Both the position numbers and the translations under genes were made by a program. Under the pieces are notes generated by a model that was not told where the DNA came from, ran no database searches, and worked only from the letters and a program-made list of their open reading frames with translations. 52,648 nt of DNA from Micromonospora andamanensis (lineage in GTDB: Bacteria > Actinomycetota > Actinomycetes > Mycobacteriales > Micromonosporaceae), in contig NZ_BOOZ01000050.1 in NCBI RefSeq assembly GCF_016863495.1, positions 1 through 52,648 on the forward strand, given 5' to 3'. Below are positions 16,214-24,151 of the stretch, piece after piece (within the stretch, counting starts at the first letter, position 1; each line of letters begins with the position of its first letter).

Positions 16214-17415
16214 TGGGACACGTGGAGGATCGCTGGTACAAGACGCTGCGTCACCCGGGCGGGCAACGGGAGCGGGTCAAGACGGACCTGTTCGGCAAGG
16301 GTCTGCGTTACCGGGTTCGCTACATCGGGCCGGACGGCAAGGAGCGCAAGAAGTCGTTCCCGGACCGGGCCAAGCGAGAGGCTGAGGCGTTCCTTGTCTC
16401 GACCGAGTCGGACAAGCTGCGCGGCTCGTATGTCGACCCGGTCGCCGGTCGGATGGCCTTCGCGGAGTACGCGGAGACCTGGCTTCGCACGCGCTCGTTC
16501 GACGAGTCGACCCGGGAGAGCACGGAGTTTCGGGTACGCAAGCACCTGCTGCCGTTCTTCGGTTCCAAGAAGCTGGCCGAGATCAAGCCGGGGCACATCC
16601 GGGCATGGGATGCGGACATGGTCGGCAAGCTGGCCCCGGCGACCCGGGCCGTGGTCTTCGCCCACCTACGGACCATCCTCGGCGCGGCCGTCGACGACGA
16701 ACGGATTGCCAAGAATCCGTGTTCGGCAAAGTCGGTCAAGCCTCCGCGACCGGTGCAGCGGCGGGTGGTGCCGTGGCGGTACGAACAGGTTTCGGCAATC
16801 CGCGGTGGCCTCGCCCAGCGGTACCGCCCGATGGTCGACTTGGGGGCCGGCTGCGGTCTGCGGCAGGGGGAGATCCTCGGCCTCGGGGTCGACGACATCG
16901 ACTTTGACGGCGGTTGGGTGCACGTCTGCCGTCAGGTCAAGCTCGTCCGGTCCCGGCTCGTCTTCGGGCTGCCCAAGAACGACCGGGACCGCCGGATACC
17001 GCTGCCCGACTCCGTCGCCCAGGTGCTGAAGCAGCACGTCGACGACTTCGCCCCGGTGTCGCTCACCCTGCCGTGGGAAGACCCGGCCACCGACGAGCGG
17101 GTCACGGTCCCGCTGCTGTTCACCACCACCCGGCGCGGCGCGATCAACCGGCGCACCTTCGACAACAAGAGCTGGCGCCCCGCTGTCGTGGTGGCCGGCA
17201 TCACGCCGACCCGCGCCACCGGGATGCACGCCCTACGCCACTTCTACGCCTCGTCGCTGCTCGACGCGGGGGAGAGCATCAAGGCCCTCGCGTCGTACCT
17301 CGGCCACGCCGACCCCGGTTTCACCCTCCGCGTCTACACGCACCTGATGCCGGCGAGCGAGGAACGCACCCGCAACGCGATCGACAACCTGTTTAGCCCC
17401 GACGAAAAGCCCTGA
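16213..17415 (+). CDS. int: Tyrosine site-specific integrase
   Basis: A 400-aa tyrosine recombinase that integrates and excises the element at rnpB. The N-terminal part (to about 60) has an arm-binding-like region with YRVRYIGPDGKERKKSF. A SAM-like core-binding domain covers about 75-165, and the catalytic domain follows. Catalytic residues visible are R217 (GLRQGEI), H339 and R342 (HALRHFY), H365 (LGHADP) and Y375 (VYTHL). Coupled to xis, it ends 70 bp before attR, with two GACGCCCTG repeats in between. It appears intact. Confidence 0.93.
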   Translation: MGHVEDRWYKTLRHPGGQRERVKTDLFGKGLRYRVRYIGPDGKERKKSFPDRAKREAEAFLVSTESDKLRGSYVDPVAGRMAFAEYAETWLRTRSFDESTRESTEFRVRKHLLPFFGSKKLAEIKPGHIRAWDADMVGKLAPATRAVVFAHLRTILGAAVDDERIAKNPCSAKSVKPPRPVQRRVVPWRYEQVSAIRGGLAQRYRPMVDLGAGCGLRQGEILGLGVDDIDFDGGWVHVCRQVKLVRSRLVFGLPKNDRDRRIPLPDSVAQVLKQHVDDFAPVSLTLPWEDPATDERVTVPLLFTTTRRGAINRRTFDNKSWRPAVVVAGITPTRATGMHALRHFYASSLLDAGESIKALASYLGHADPGFTLRVYTHLMPASEERTRNAIDNLFSPDEKP

Positions 17416-17433
17416 CGCCCTGGCGACGCCCTG
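17414..17433. repeat. GACGCCCTG repeats between int and attR
   Basis: Two perfect copies (17414-17422, 17425-17433) overlap or follow the int stop codon. An inverted CTCAGGGCG lies at 17462-17470. Candidate arm-type integrase or Xis sites on the int side of attR. Confidence 0.5.
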
Positions 17434-17484
17434 AGCGGGTGCCAGTCGAACGAAACGCCTGCTCAGGGCGCGAGTGAACTTCAC

Positions 17485-17530
17485 AATCCGGCGTACAGGT
17501 CGACTCGTCCGTCGCCCACCAGCTCAGAGC
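17485..17530 (+). repeat. attR core (46-bp direct repeat)
   Basis: Identical over 46 bp to 2101-2146, that is, the 3' end of rnpB plus the first arm of its terminator. There is no rnpB 5' domain here, so it is an attachment remnant and not a second RNase P RNA. It lies 70 bp downstream of int. Confidence 0.88.
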
Positions 17531-18000
17531 CACGATCAGGGCTCTGACCTGGTCCTATGTTCGGGTGTCGATGGTCGTTCATGGTCAACATTGGGCGGCG
17601 TTTGACGCCCTGACGACGCCCTGACGCCCTGAGCGCCCGGCTCAGTTGACCTCTTCTCGGGTCGGGCTCGCTTTACCGCCGTGGCCCGTCTCCAGGCCTG
17701 TGTTCGATGGTTCCGGGGTGGGGCCGGCGGCTGTGGGGGAGGGGCGGGCACGTCCTGGCGGTGGAGCTGATGCCGTGACTCTGCGACACGGTGGCAAGCC
17801 AGTCCCGGGGTTGGACTGGCGCGGCAGCCGGAAGCCCCGACGCACGACCAGGCCGACCCGCTGGCTTCCGTAGCGGCCTCGATGATCCCATTCGTGGATG
17901 AGGTGGGATGAGTGCGTGCCGGCTCGGGCGAACCATGGCTGCGCGCGTGACCGCGCTGCCGGATCTTGCCCCGACCGCCGAACGGTGCCAGGCTCCTCAG
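17531..18000. repeat. Degenerate second copy of the element's left end
   Basis: Right of attR the sequence repeats the element's left end (2147-2545) with mismatches and indels to about 17922. It includes the terminator-like hairpin (one arm mismatch), three GACGCCCTG repeats (17604-17631) and the GGACTGGCGCGGCAGCCGG block. At 17898 it holds a stub of the left-end 77-aa gene, in frame for about 11 codons (MRWDECVPARA) before diverging. No intact gene here. Best explained as the remnant left end of a second related element. Confidence 0.7.
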
Positions 18001-18339
18001 ATGACCTTGCTCAAGCTGATCGAGACGACTTCGGGGCAGTATTCGCTGCTGCTGGAGGCGGGGACCACGCCGGTCGACGACCTGATCGGGGAGCTTGGTC
18101 ACGAGCCCAACGGGTACTTCTGGGAGGGCGTCGCACAGGTTCTCGTGAGCACCGAGGTTCCGACGCTCGAAGGCAGGTTCGCATACGACCCCGAGGCTGG
18201 CATGTTCTGTGCCTACGGGACCGATCTGAGCGCGCTGGAAGATCTGGCAGCCCGGATGAACGTGGTCGCGACCGACGGCGAACGCTTGCGGCGGCTGGTC
18301 TCGGAGGCCGAGGCGAGCGGCTTTGAGTTCGACGACTGA
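18001..18339 (+). CDS. Imm51-like immunity family protein
   Basis: A 112-aa acidic cytoplasmic protein that I recognise as immunity protein 51 type: IETTSGQYSLLLEAG, ELGHEPNGYFWEGVAQVLV, GRFAYDPEAGMFCAYGTD, ending EASGFEFDD. Imm51 proteins were defined by their linkage to polymorphic toxins and are presumed to neutralise them. No toxin is visible nearby, so it is orphan or retained cargo. I start at ATG 18001, since residues encoded upstream look unrelated. The gene lies between attR and a third att-like site, which fits cargo of a decayed element. Confidence 0.7.
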   Translation: MTLLKLIETTSGQYSLLLEAGTTPVDDLIGELGHEPNGYFWEGVAQVLVSTEVPTLEGRFAYDPEAGMFCAYGTDLSALEDLAARMNVVATDGERLRRLVSEAEASGFEFDD

Positions 18340-18393
18340 CAGACAGCTCAGCCGGCGGCGTGCCACGCATCCGCAGAGCCCGAACACCCTGGC

Positions 18394-18436
18394 GACGCCC
18401 TGAGCCTGATGATCCGGGGTACATGTCGACTCGTGC
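18394..18436. repeat. Third, imperfect att-like site
   Basis: Positions 18411-18436 match the first 26 bp of the att core at 22 of 26 positions (ATCCGG-GTACA-GTCGACTCGT). A CCCTGGCGACGCCCTGAGC block lies just before it (18387-18405), identical to the one after int (17418-17436). I read this as a decayed attR of an earlier or tandem element. Confidence 0.6.
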
Positions 18437-18490
18437 AGGTGGCGGCATGACCGACAACCGTGCTGTCCGGGAACACCCTAGGGTGGCACC

Positions 18491-19075
18491 ATGTCGGCGG
18501 AGCGTGAAGTGATCGACCTGGATGGGCACGACCGGCAGCCGACGGCGGCCGGCCGGGCTGCTCCCGACCGCCTCCTGTCCAGACGGCAGATGACTGTCCG
18601 GCTCGTAGCTGCCTTCGTGGTTGGCGCGGTGCTTGGTGGCTTGGGTGTGAGCGAACTACGGGATTCGCGGGAGGAGCGGGAGCGACATGCTTCGGTCGCG
18701 CTCGTGGCGGTCCCCCTGTCCATGTCCGGCGGGGGTTCGGACGTCTCGGGTGTTCTTCAGCTGGACGGGCAACTGGCAGTGACAAACGCCGGCCAGGCGC
18801 CGATCACGGTTCGTGCGGCGACCGGGCAGGGACCGGGTGCCCAGGTCCGTGACACCGGCGCGTCCCGGTTGCTGGGCCCCGGTGACACCGGCCCGATCGA
18901 TGTCGAGCTGCGCTTCGAGTGCGCGACCGCGTTCGACAGTGGGCTCCTGCCCATGCGGTTCTCGGTTGAGACCGACGACCGCCAGGTCATCGAGATCGAC
19001 TACCCCGTGGCTCTGGGGGGCGGCGTATGGCAGGTCAGGGCTGAGCAGGCGTGCGCGCGCACGTCCGTGGGATGA
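18491..19075 (+). CDS. Membrane-anchored hypothetical protein
   Basis: A 194-aa protein with a charged cytoplasmic N-terminus, one membrane segment at about residues 34-56 (MTVRLVAAFVVGAVLGGLGVSEL) and an external domain of about 135 residues predicted to be beta-rich (GVLQLDGQLAVTNAGQAPITV...). Two cysteines (RFECATAF; EQACARTS) could form a disulfide outside the cell. ATG 18491 is the first in-frame start. It is the first chromosomal gene right of the att remnants. Function unknown. Confidence 0.65.
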   Translation: MSAEREVIDLDGHDRQPTAAGRAAPDRLLSRRQMTVRLVAAFVVGAVLGGLGVSELRDSREERERHASVALVAVPLSMSGGGSDVSGVLQLDGQLAVTNAGQAPITVRAATGQGPGAQVRDTGASRLLGPGDTGPIDVELRFECATAFDSGLLPMRFSVETDDRQVIEIDYPVALGGGVWQVRAEQACARTSVG

Positions 19076-19143
19076 GAAGGCGCGGCTGAGCCGCGTCGGC
19101 ATCCTCGACCGAGGCCAGGCGGGACGCCGCGGGCGATGGCGAC

Positions 19144-19515
19144 TCACGTGCCGGGTGGGAACCATTGTCGAGACGATGCGGGCAGCAGCAACAGGCCGAC
19201 AACGGCAGCGAAGGCCAGCATCCGTACCACCGACAGTGGGCGGATGTCGGGGAGTTCCACGAGGCCGTACGCGATGTTGAAGGCGGCGAAGCCGGCCGTC
19301 AGGACGCGGGCCCGTCCGACCTGGTGCCACAGACCGTACGCGAAGGCCAGGGAGAGAAGGATCAGTCCCACGGCGAAGATTGTCGCCCTCGGCTCGGTGG
19401 CACTGGGCGCGGTGCTCGCCTTGATCTGGGCGGCCTGGATGCCCATGCCCAGCAGGAAGCTGATCGCGGCGGCGACGACCGGGACGGGAACGGGTCGTCG
19501 ATCCTGATCGATCAT
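19144..19515 (-). CDS. Small four-helix membrane protein
   Basis: A 123-aa hydrophobic protein (MIDQDRRPVPVPVVAAAISFLLG...) with about four membrane segments and no catalytic motif. The open frame extends upstream, but the ATG at 19515 gives a sensible start just before the first membrane helix. It is divergent from the DinB gene at 19658 across a 142-bp gap. Function unknown. Confidence 0.65.
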   Translation of the reverse strand: MIDQDRRPVPVPVVAAAISFLLGMGIQAAQIKASTAPSATEPRATIFAVGLILLSLAFAYGLWHQVGRARVLTAGFAAFNIAYGLVELPDIRPLSVVRMLAFAAVVGLLLLPASSRQWFPPGT

Positions 19516-19657
19516 CGGCACATGGTAGGTGTGGTCTGCTCGGGTCGACCACGTGTGATCGACGGATCGGGTGGCGCTGCTGACGACCGGCGGCCGGACG
19601 CGCAGGTGACGGCGTACGGGGCAGCGGTGCCGGGCGGGCTGCCGATAGGGTCCGGGC

Positions 19658-20179
19658 ATGGTGGAGAGCCGCCCCGACCATGTGGTCACTGCGATGATGG
19701 CGAGCACCGGCGACGAACGCACAGTGCTGGACGCGTTTCTCGATTTTCACCGCGCCGTGATGCTGGGGAAGCTGCGGGGCGTCTCCGACGCCGACGCCGC
19801 CCGCCGGCTGGTGCCGTCGGCGACCACCCTTGCCGGCCTGGTGAAGCACTTGACGGTTGTGGAGCGGAACTGGTTCCGGTGTCTGTTCGCGCCGGGACCG
19901 GAGGACGTCTATCTCACCTCCGAGGAGGACGCGGAGGCCAGCTTCGCGTTGACCGAAGGGGACACCGTCGAGCGGTTGTCGGCGGCGTACGAGGCGGAGT
20001 GCGCCAGGTCCCGGGAGGTGGCGGCCCGGTTCGGGCTCGACCACGTGGTGCCCCACCCGCAGCTCGGGGAGGTTTCCTTGCGCTGGGTCCTGGTGCATCT
20101 GATCGAGGAGACGGCCCGGCACGCCGGCCACGCCGATATCCTTCGGGAGTTGACCGACGGCTCGACCGGCGCCATCTGA
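19658..20179 (+). CDS. DinB / DUF664 family protein
   Basis: A 173-aa DUF664-type DinB protein (predicted four-helix, metal- or mycothiol-linked, substrate unknown). Diagnostic features are ATTLAGLVKHLTVVERNWF near residues 45-65, with the first histidine ligand, and WVLVHLIEETARHAGHADILRELTDG at the C-terminus, with the HxxxH-type ligands. ATG 19658 is the first start. It is distantly related to the product of 906-1412 but not a recent duplicate. Confidence 0.82.
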   Translation: MVESRPDHVVTAMMASTGDERTVLDAFLDFHRAVMLGKLRGVSDADAARRLVPSATTLAGLVKHLTVVERNWFRCLFAPGPEDVYLTSEEDAEASFALTEGDTVERLSAAYEAECARSREVAARFGLDHVVPHPQLGEVSLRWVLVHLIEETARHAGHADILRELTDGSTGAI

Positions 20180-20203
20180 CCGAGGTTCACCTGTGACCCG
20201 CGA

Positions 20204-20674
20204 TCAGGCGGGTGCGAGGAGCTTGGCGAGGCGTTCGGCTACCGGTGGGGCGTGCAGGTGCAGGCGGGCCACGTTTATCGCGTCGGCGCCGACCACCGAG
20301 AGCAGCGCGCGCGGGCCGACGGCGTACACGGCGAAGTAGCCGGCCTCGTTGCGGACGGTGGACTGACGGAATTCGCCCTGGCCGAGGCGGAGGCTGACCT
20401 GGCGGCCGAGGCCGAAGGTCGCCGCCGCCATCGCGGCCAGGTCGTCGGGGTCCAGGCCGTCGGGTACGTCGTGGGTGATGAGCAGGCCGTCGACTCCGCC
20501 GAGGACACTTCCCTGCACCCCGGGGATCTGGAGGCGCAACTCGTGCAGTTCGGTGCCGATCGCCGGGTACGGCAGCGACGGGTCACCGGCCAGCGACGGT
20601 GGGAGCCGCACCGGGGGCGGGAGGGTCGGCTGCTGTGCCGTACGGCGGGGGAGGAAGGTGTCGCCGGTGCTCAC
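20204..20674 (-). CDS. Roadblock/LC7-like domain protein
   Basis: A 156-aa protein. A proline-rich N-terminus precedes a roadblock/LC7-type fold (LHELRLQIPGVQGSVLGGVDGLLITHDVPDGLDPDDLAAMAAATFGLGRQVS). Bacterial roadblock proteins often regulate small GTPases or sensor kinases. The GTG at 20674 overlaps the stop of the upstream gene (20671), so the two are co-translated. That partner is a second, smaller roadblock-like protein. No GTPase gene is adjacent. Confidence 0.7.
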   Translation of the reverse strand: MSTGDTFLPRRTAQQPTLPPPVRLPPSLAGDPSLPYPAIGTELHELRLQIPGVQGSVLGGVDGLLITHDVPDGLDPDDLAAMAAATFGLGRQVSLRLGQGEFRQSTVRNEAGYFAVYAVGPRALLSVVGADAINVARLHLHAPPVAERLAKLLAPA

Positions 20675-21042
20675 AGTTCCAGTTGCTCCTCGATGGTGCG
20701 CAGCTGGTGCCGGGCGAGCGCCAGGTTGGACCGGGTCTTGCTGAGCATCAGGTAGAGGAACAGGCCCTTGCCGTTGGGGCCGGTGAGCGGCCTGATGATG
20801 TGGTACTGGCCGCCGAGGGTGATGAGCATGTCCTCGATGTCGTCGTTCAGCTTGAGCATCTCGATGGTGCGCATCTTGGCGCGTACCACGTCGGTGTTGC
20901 CGGCGGCGGCGACGCTGAGGTCGATCTCCGGAGTGCCACCGGCGACGCCGAGTGTCATGCCGCTTGTGTAGTCGACGAGCGCGGCGCCGATCGCGCCGTC
21001 TATCGTCATGGCGTCCTTCAGGGCGGTGTCGAGGTTTGCCAT
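20671..21042 (-). CDS. Small roadblock-like protein
   Basis: A 123-aa protein starting MANLDTALKDAMTIDGAIG, with ALVDYTSGMTLGVAGG and a C-terminal helix (LARHQLRTIEEQLEL). The pattern fits the roadblock/LC7 superfamily and its coupled neighbour at 20204. I use the ATG at 21042; the frame is open upstream and could add a few residues (LRQQNLERQ). The product may form hetero-oligomers with the downstream protein. The role is inferred only. Confidence 0.65.
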   Translation of the reverse strand: MANLDTALKDAMTIDGAIGAALVDYTSGMTLGVAGGTPEIDLSVAAAGNTDVVRAKMRTIEMLKLNDDIEDMLITLGGQYHIIRPLTGPNGKGLFLYLMLSKTRSNLALARHQLRTIEEQLEL

Positions 21043-21247
21043 CTGCCTCTCCAGGTTCTGCTGACGGAGCTGTATGTCCGTGCCCGGGCCCGAGCGCCCG
21101 GTGAGGAAATCTCGGATGAGACTCGCACACGCCACCTCCGATCCGCATCTTGTGCAGCGCGAACGGGCTGAGCGGGCCACGGTGGGTGACCAGCGGGGCG
21201 GCCGAGAATCGCCGCAGCGGCTGATGCCAGCGGCACGAGTTCGTCTG

Positions 21248-22087
21248 CTACCTGGGCGGATGCTTGTCCGACTCCGCACCAAAGGCGGGCGTGTCGGCGA
21301 GGTCGGCGAGGATGCGTCGCTGGAAGGCGCGGGCCGCCGCCCCGGTGGGTGGCGGCCCGCCGTCTCGGGCGGCGATCGACAGCTCGACCAACTCGATTGT
21401 GCCGGTGTCGGCCAACGGGCCGGCCTCGTCCAACAGCCGCCGGCCGGCGGCCACCTTGGGCAGCCACACCCCGGTGCGCAGCCGCACCCAGGAGCGGCAG
21501 GCGCCGAGCACGGCGTCCTCCGCCCCGGGCGCGGGCACCTCGCCGGCGGGCGCCGGTCGCGCCAACCACCAGCGCAGCGCATCCAGGATCAGCCGGCGCA
21601 GGTCGTCGTGGGCAAGGTCGGCGAAGGCGTCGGCGGCGGGCGGACCGAGCAGGGCCTGCCCGCTCTGGTGCAGGATGCTGCGGTCCAGGCCGTACCAGAA
21701 CAGACCGTCCGCGCTCGGACGCTGCGCGGGGCCGTACGACACCCGGAAATCCATGCGTGCGCCGGTGTTCAGCTCGACCTCGAAACCCGGCTCCGGGGTG
21801 CCGGACCGGGCCACCTCCCGTCGGTACACGACAAGTTCCAGGCCGCGCGCCGGGCAGGGCAGTGCCTCGTGCCGCAGGCGGGCCACCAACTCCTCGGCGA
21901 CCCCGTGCCCCAGCGGGGCGGCGCAGATAAGCGCCACGTCCACGTCGCTGCGTCCGGGTTGGTACGCGGCCAGACCCACCGAGCCCGCCGCGTAGGCGCC
22001 GCACAACTCGGCACCGAGCACCTCGTCGGCGACCGAGACCAGGTCGGCCAGGTACCGCCGCAGCGGGTCAGGTGTACTCCAGCTCAC
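21248..22087 (-). CDS. Aminoglycoside-adenylyltransferase-like nucleotidyltransferase
   Basis: A 279-aa protein with an N-terminal nucleotidyltransferase motif GAYAAGSVGLAAYQPGRSDVDVALI, the GS-x9-DxD pattern of Pol-beta-type enzymes. The C-terminal half is like the AadA/ANT(3'')-type helical domain. It may be an aminoglycoside nucleotidyltransferase, or a housekeeping relative without resistance activity. The GTG at 22087 overlaps the stop of the NUDIX gene (22068), so they form a coupled pair. Confidence 0.7.
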   Translation of the reverse strand: MSWSTPDPLRRYLADLVSVADEVLGAELCGAYAAGSVGLAAYQPGRSDVDVALICAAPLGHGVAEELVARLRHEALPCPARGLELVVYRREVARSGTPEPGFEVELNTGARMDFRVSYGPAQRPSADGLFWYGLDRSILHQSGQALLGPPAADAFADLAHDDLRRLILDALRWWLARPAPAGEVPAPGAEDAVLGACRSWVRLRTGVWLPKVAAGRRLLDEAGPLADTGTIELVELSIAARDGGPPPTGAAARAFQRRILADLADTPAFGAESDKHPPR

Positions 22088-22577
22088 CGGGCTCGCCCCA
22101 CAGCGTCCCGGCCGGTAGGAAGAACGCCGGGGTCTCCCCACCGAGGGCGTGCCGGATGACCAACCGGGCGTGCTCGTCGAGCTGCGGGAGCTGCCCCGGC
22201 GGGAACCACCGGACGTCAAGCGACTCGTCGTCGTTGACCCGTGCCTCGCCGCCCAGGAGCCGACAGTGGAAACCGAGGTTGAGGTACTCGCATCGGTCGC
22301 CGTTCGGGTACGTGCGCGGGTGCGACACCGCGCTGCTGAGCCGCAGCGGTTCGACAGCCAGGCCGGTCTCCTCGAGCACCTCGCGCACGACTGCGGTGGC
22401 CGGCTGCTCGCCGGGCTCGACGAAGCCGCTCACCACCGACCAGCGACCGTCGTCAGCCCGCTGGACGAGCAGTAGCTCGCCCGCGTCATTGCGGACGATC
22501 GCGCTCACGCTCGGTAGCCAGAGCAGGTCGTGGCCAACGTGCTTGCGCATCCGCAGGATGTAGTCCGGTACGCCCAT
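22068..22577 (-). CDS. NUDIX hydrolase
   Basis: A 169-aa hydrolase of nucleoside diphosphates linked to another moiety. The complete Nudix box GFVEPGEQPATAVVREVLEETGL lies at about residues 51-73, with the REVLEE metal-binding core. ATG 22577 is the first start. It overlaps the nucleotidyltransferase gene downstream; the specific substrate is unknown. Confidence 0.88.
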   Translation of the reverse strand: MGVPDYILRMRKHVGHDLLWLPSVSAIVRNDAGELLLVQRADDGRWSVVSGFVEPGEQPATAVVREVLEETGLAVEPLRLSSAVSHPRTYPNGDRCEYLNLGFHCRLLGGEARVNDDESLDVRWFPPGQLPQLDEHARLVIRHALGGETPAFFLPAGTLWGEPGELEYT

Positions 22578-22741
22578 CCGGTGACCTTAGCCAATCTGCT
22601 GATCCGAGCCGGCACCCGGGCCGGCGACGTCGATTTTCGCAGTTCAGGCCCGCAGGCCAGGGAGCACGTCTACTGTGGAAGGGCCTGGTGACTTGCCGTG
22701 TTCCGGTGGCGGTCGGTCGTTTCCCGGTGCACAGTGATGCC

Positions 22742-22942
22742 ATGAGCGACAGCGGACGTGGACGTTACTACTGGTGTACGCGACACCACCGGGTCGAGTC
22801 CGGTGCCGACGTGTGCCCCGCGCGGCACGTTCTCGGGCCGTACGACTCGGCCGCCGACGCGGAGAACGCCCTGCAACAGGTGCGGGAACGCAACGAGGCG
22901 TGGGAGGCCGAGGACGCTCGCTGGACCGGGGAGGACAGGTAG
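22742..22942 (+). CDS. Small conserved hypothetical protein
   Basis: A 66-aa protein (MSDSGRGRYYWCTRHHRVESGADVCPARHVLGPYDSAADAENAL...). It combines a CxxH...C/H cluster, possibly metal-binding, with a C-terminal acidic helix rich in Trp and Glu. The ATG at 22742 is chosen because the upstream extension overlaps the divergent NUDIX promoter. It resembles small conserved actinobacterial proteins of unknown function and lies 78 bp before the histone-like gene. Confidence 0.65.
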   Translation: MSDSGRGRYYWCTRHHRVESGADVCPARHVLGPYDSAADAENALQQVRERNEAWEAEDARWTGEDR

Positions 22943-23020
22943 ACGGCGTGGGATGCCTCCCGCGCCGAGGCACTGCGTGCGCCGCGAGGGCGGCAGCACG
23001 TCCCCATGAAGGGAACCGAG

Positions 23021-24082
23021 ATGGCCGAAGCGCAACAGGCCACCCGCCCGGCCGCGAAGCGTACTCCCGCGAGGAAGACCGCCGCGACGGAACGCACCGC
23101 GGGCCTCGCCCGTACCCCGTCCACCCGACGCGCGTCCGGCACCGCGCCGGCCGCCGGTAGGGCGACCGGGCGGACTCCGGCGGCGAAGAGCGCCGCCACC
23201 GCGTCCCCGACCAGGGCGGCCTCGTTGGCGCGGAAGACCGCCGCGGCCAAGAAGGCGGCCCCCGCGAAGAAGACGGTGTCGGCGAAGGCCGCACCGACGA
23301 AGACGCCCGCCCCGAGGAGCACCTCGACGTCGGCGCGTACCGCGACCGGCCCCGGCAGGACCGCCACCGCGACGAAGCGGGCCACCGCGAAGAAGGCGAC
23401 GTCCGCCGCCCGCAGCACGACGGCGAAGGCCGCCACGAAGAAGGCAGCCGCGAAGAAGGTGGCCCCGGCGCGCAAGACGGCGCCCGCGAAGAAGACGGCC
23501 TCGGCGCGGACCACAGCGGCGAAGAAGGCGGCTCCGGCGCGCAGGACGGCGCCCGCGAAGAAGACCGCGTCGGCGAGGAAGGTGACGTCCGCGCGCACCA
23601 CGGCGGCGAAGGCGCCCGCGAAGAAGGCGACGTCGGCGAGAAAGGCGGCACCGGCGCGCAAGACCGCGCCCGCGAAGAAGGCGACGGGTACCCGGAGCAC
23701 CTCGGCGGCGCGGAAGGCGCCGGCGAAGACCGCGACGTCGGCGGTGAAGAAGGCGACGGCGCGCAAGAGCACGTCGACGACGGCGCGTAGGACGGCGGCG
23801 AAGAAGTCGCCCGCGAAGACGGTCGCCGCCAAGAAGGCACCGGCCCGGAAGACCACGACTGCGGCGACCCGCACGGCGGCGGCGAAGAAAGCGCCGGCCA
23901 AGAAGGCTCCCGCGACGAGGACCGCCGCGAAGAACGCACCTGCGAAGAAGGCAGCCGCGAAGAGGGCTCCCGCGACGAAGACCGCCGCGAAGAAGGCACC
24001 CGCGAGGACGGCAGCGGCGAAGAAGGGCGGGCGCGCCACGTCCGGCGGGCGGAGCGGCACCGCGCGCAAGGCGGCCGGCTGA
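23021..24082 (+). CDS. Lys/Ala-rich histone H1-like protein
   Basis: A 353-aa extremely basic, low-complexity protein composed of dozens of variants of AKKAPAKKA, ARKTAPAKK and TAAKKAPAR. There is no globular domain and almost no acidic or aromatic residues. This is the composition of histone H1-like (Hc1/Hc2-type) tails and of the C-terminal tail of mycobacterial HupB, but no HU domain is present. It probably binds and compacts DNA. ATG 23021 has AAGGGA 8 nt upstream; ATG 23006 is the alternative. The repetitive DNA makes length variation between strains likely. Confidence 0.8.
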   Translation: MAEAQQATRPAAKRTPARKTAATERTAGLARTPSTRRASGTAPAAGRATGRTPAAKSAATASPTRAASLARKTAAAKKAAPAKKTVSAKAAPTKTPAPRSTSTSARTATGPGRTATATKRATAKKATSAARSTTAKAATKKAAAKKVAPARKTAPAKKTASARTTAAKKAAPARRTAPAKKTASARKVTSARTTAAKAPAKKATSARKAAPARKTAPAKKATGTRSTSAARKAPAKTATSAVKKATARKSTSTTARRTAAKKSPAKTVAAKKAPARKTTTAATRTAAAKKAPAKKAPATRTAAKNAPAKKAAAKRAPATKTAAKKAPARTAAAKKGGRATSGGRSGTARKAAG

Positions 24083-24151
24083 CCCGGCGTACGCCGACGA
24101 CCCGTCGCTCGGAGGAGGGCGCCGCGTGTCCGGCGCTGTCAGGATTGGCAC

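Noticed and set aside
17485..17556. A second RNase P RNA gene
   Set aside because: Only the last 3' segment is present; the 5' and catalytic regions are missing, as expected for attR.
17485..18440. tRNA gene as integration target
   Set aside because: No cloverleaf or TPsiC-like GGTTCGAATCC sequence at either att; the repeat matches rnpB.
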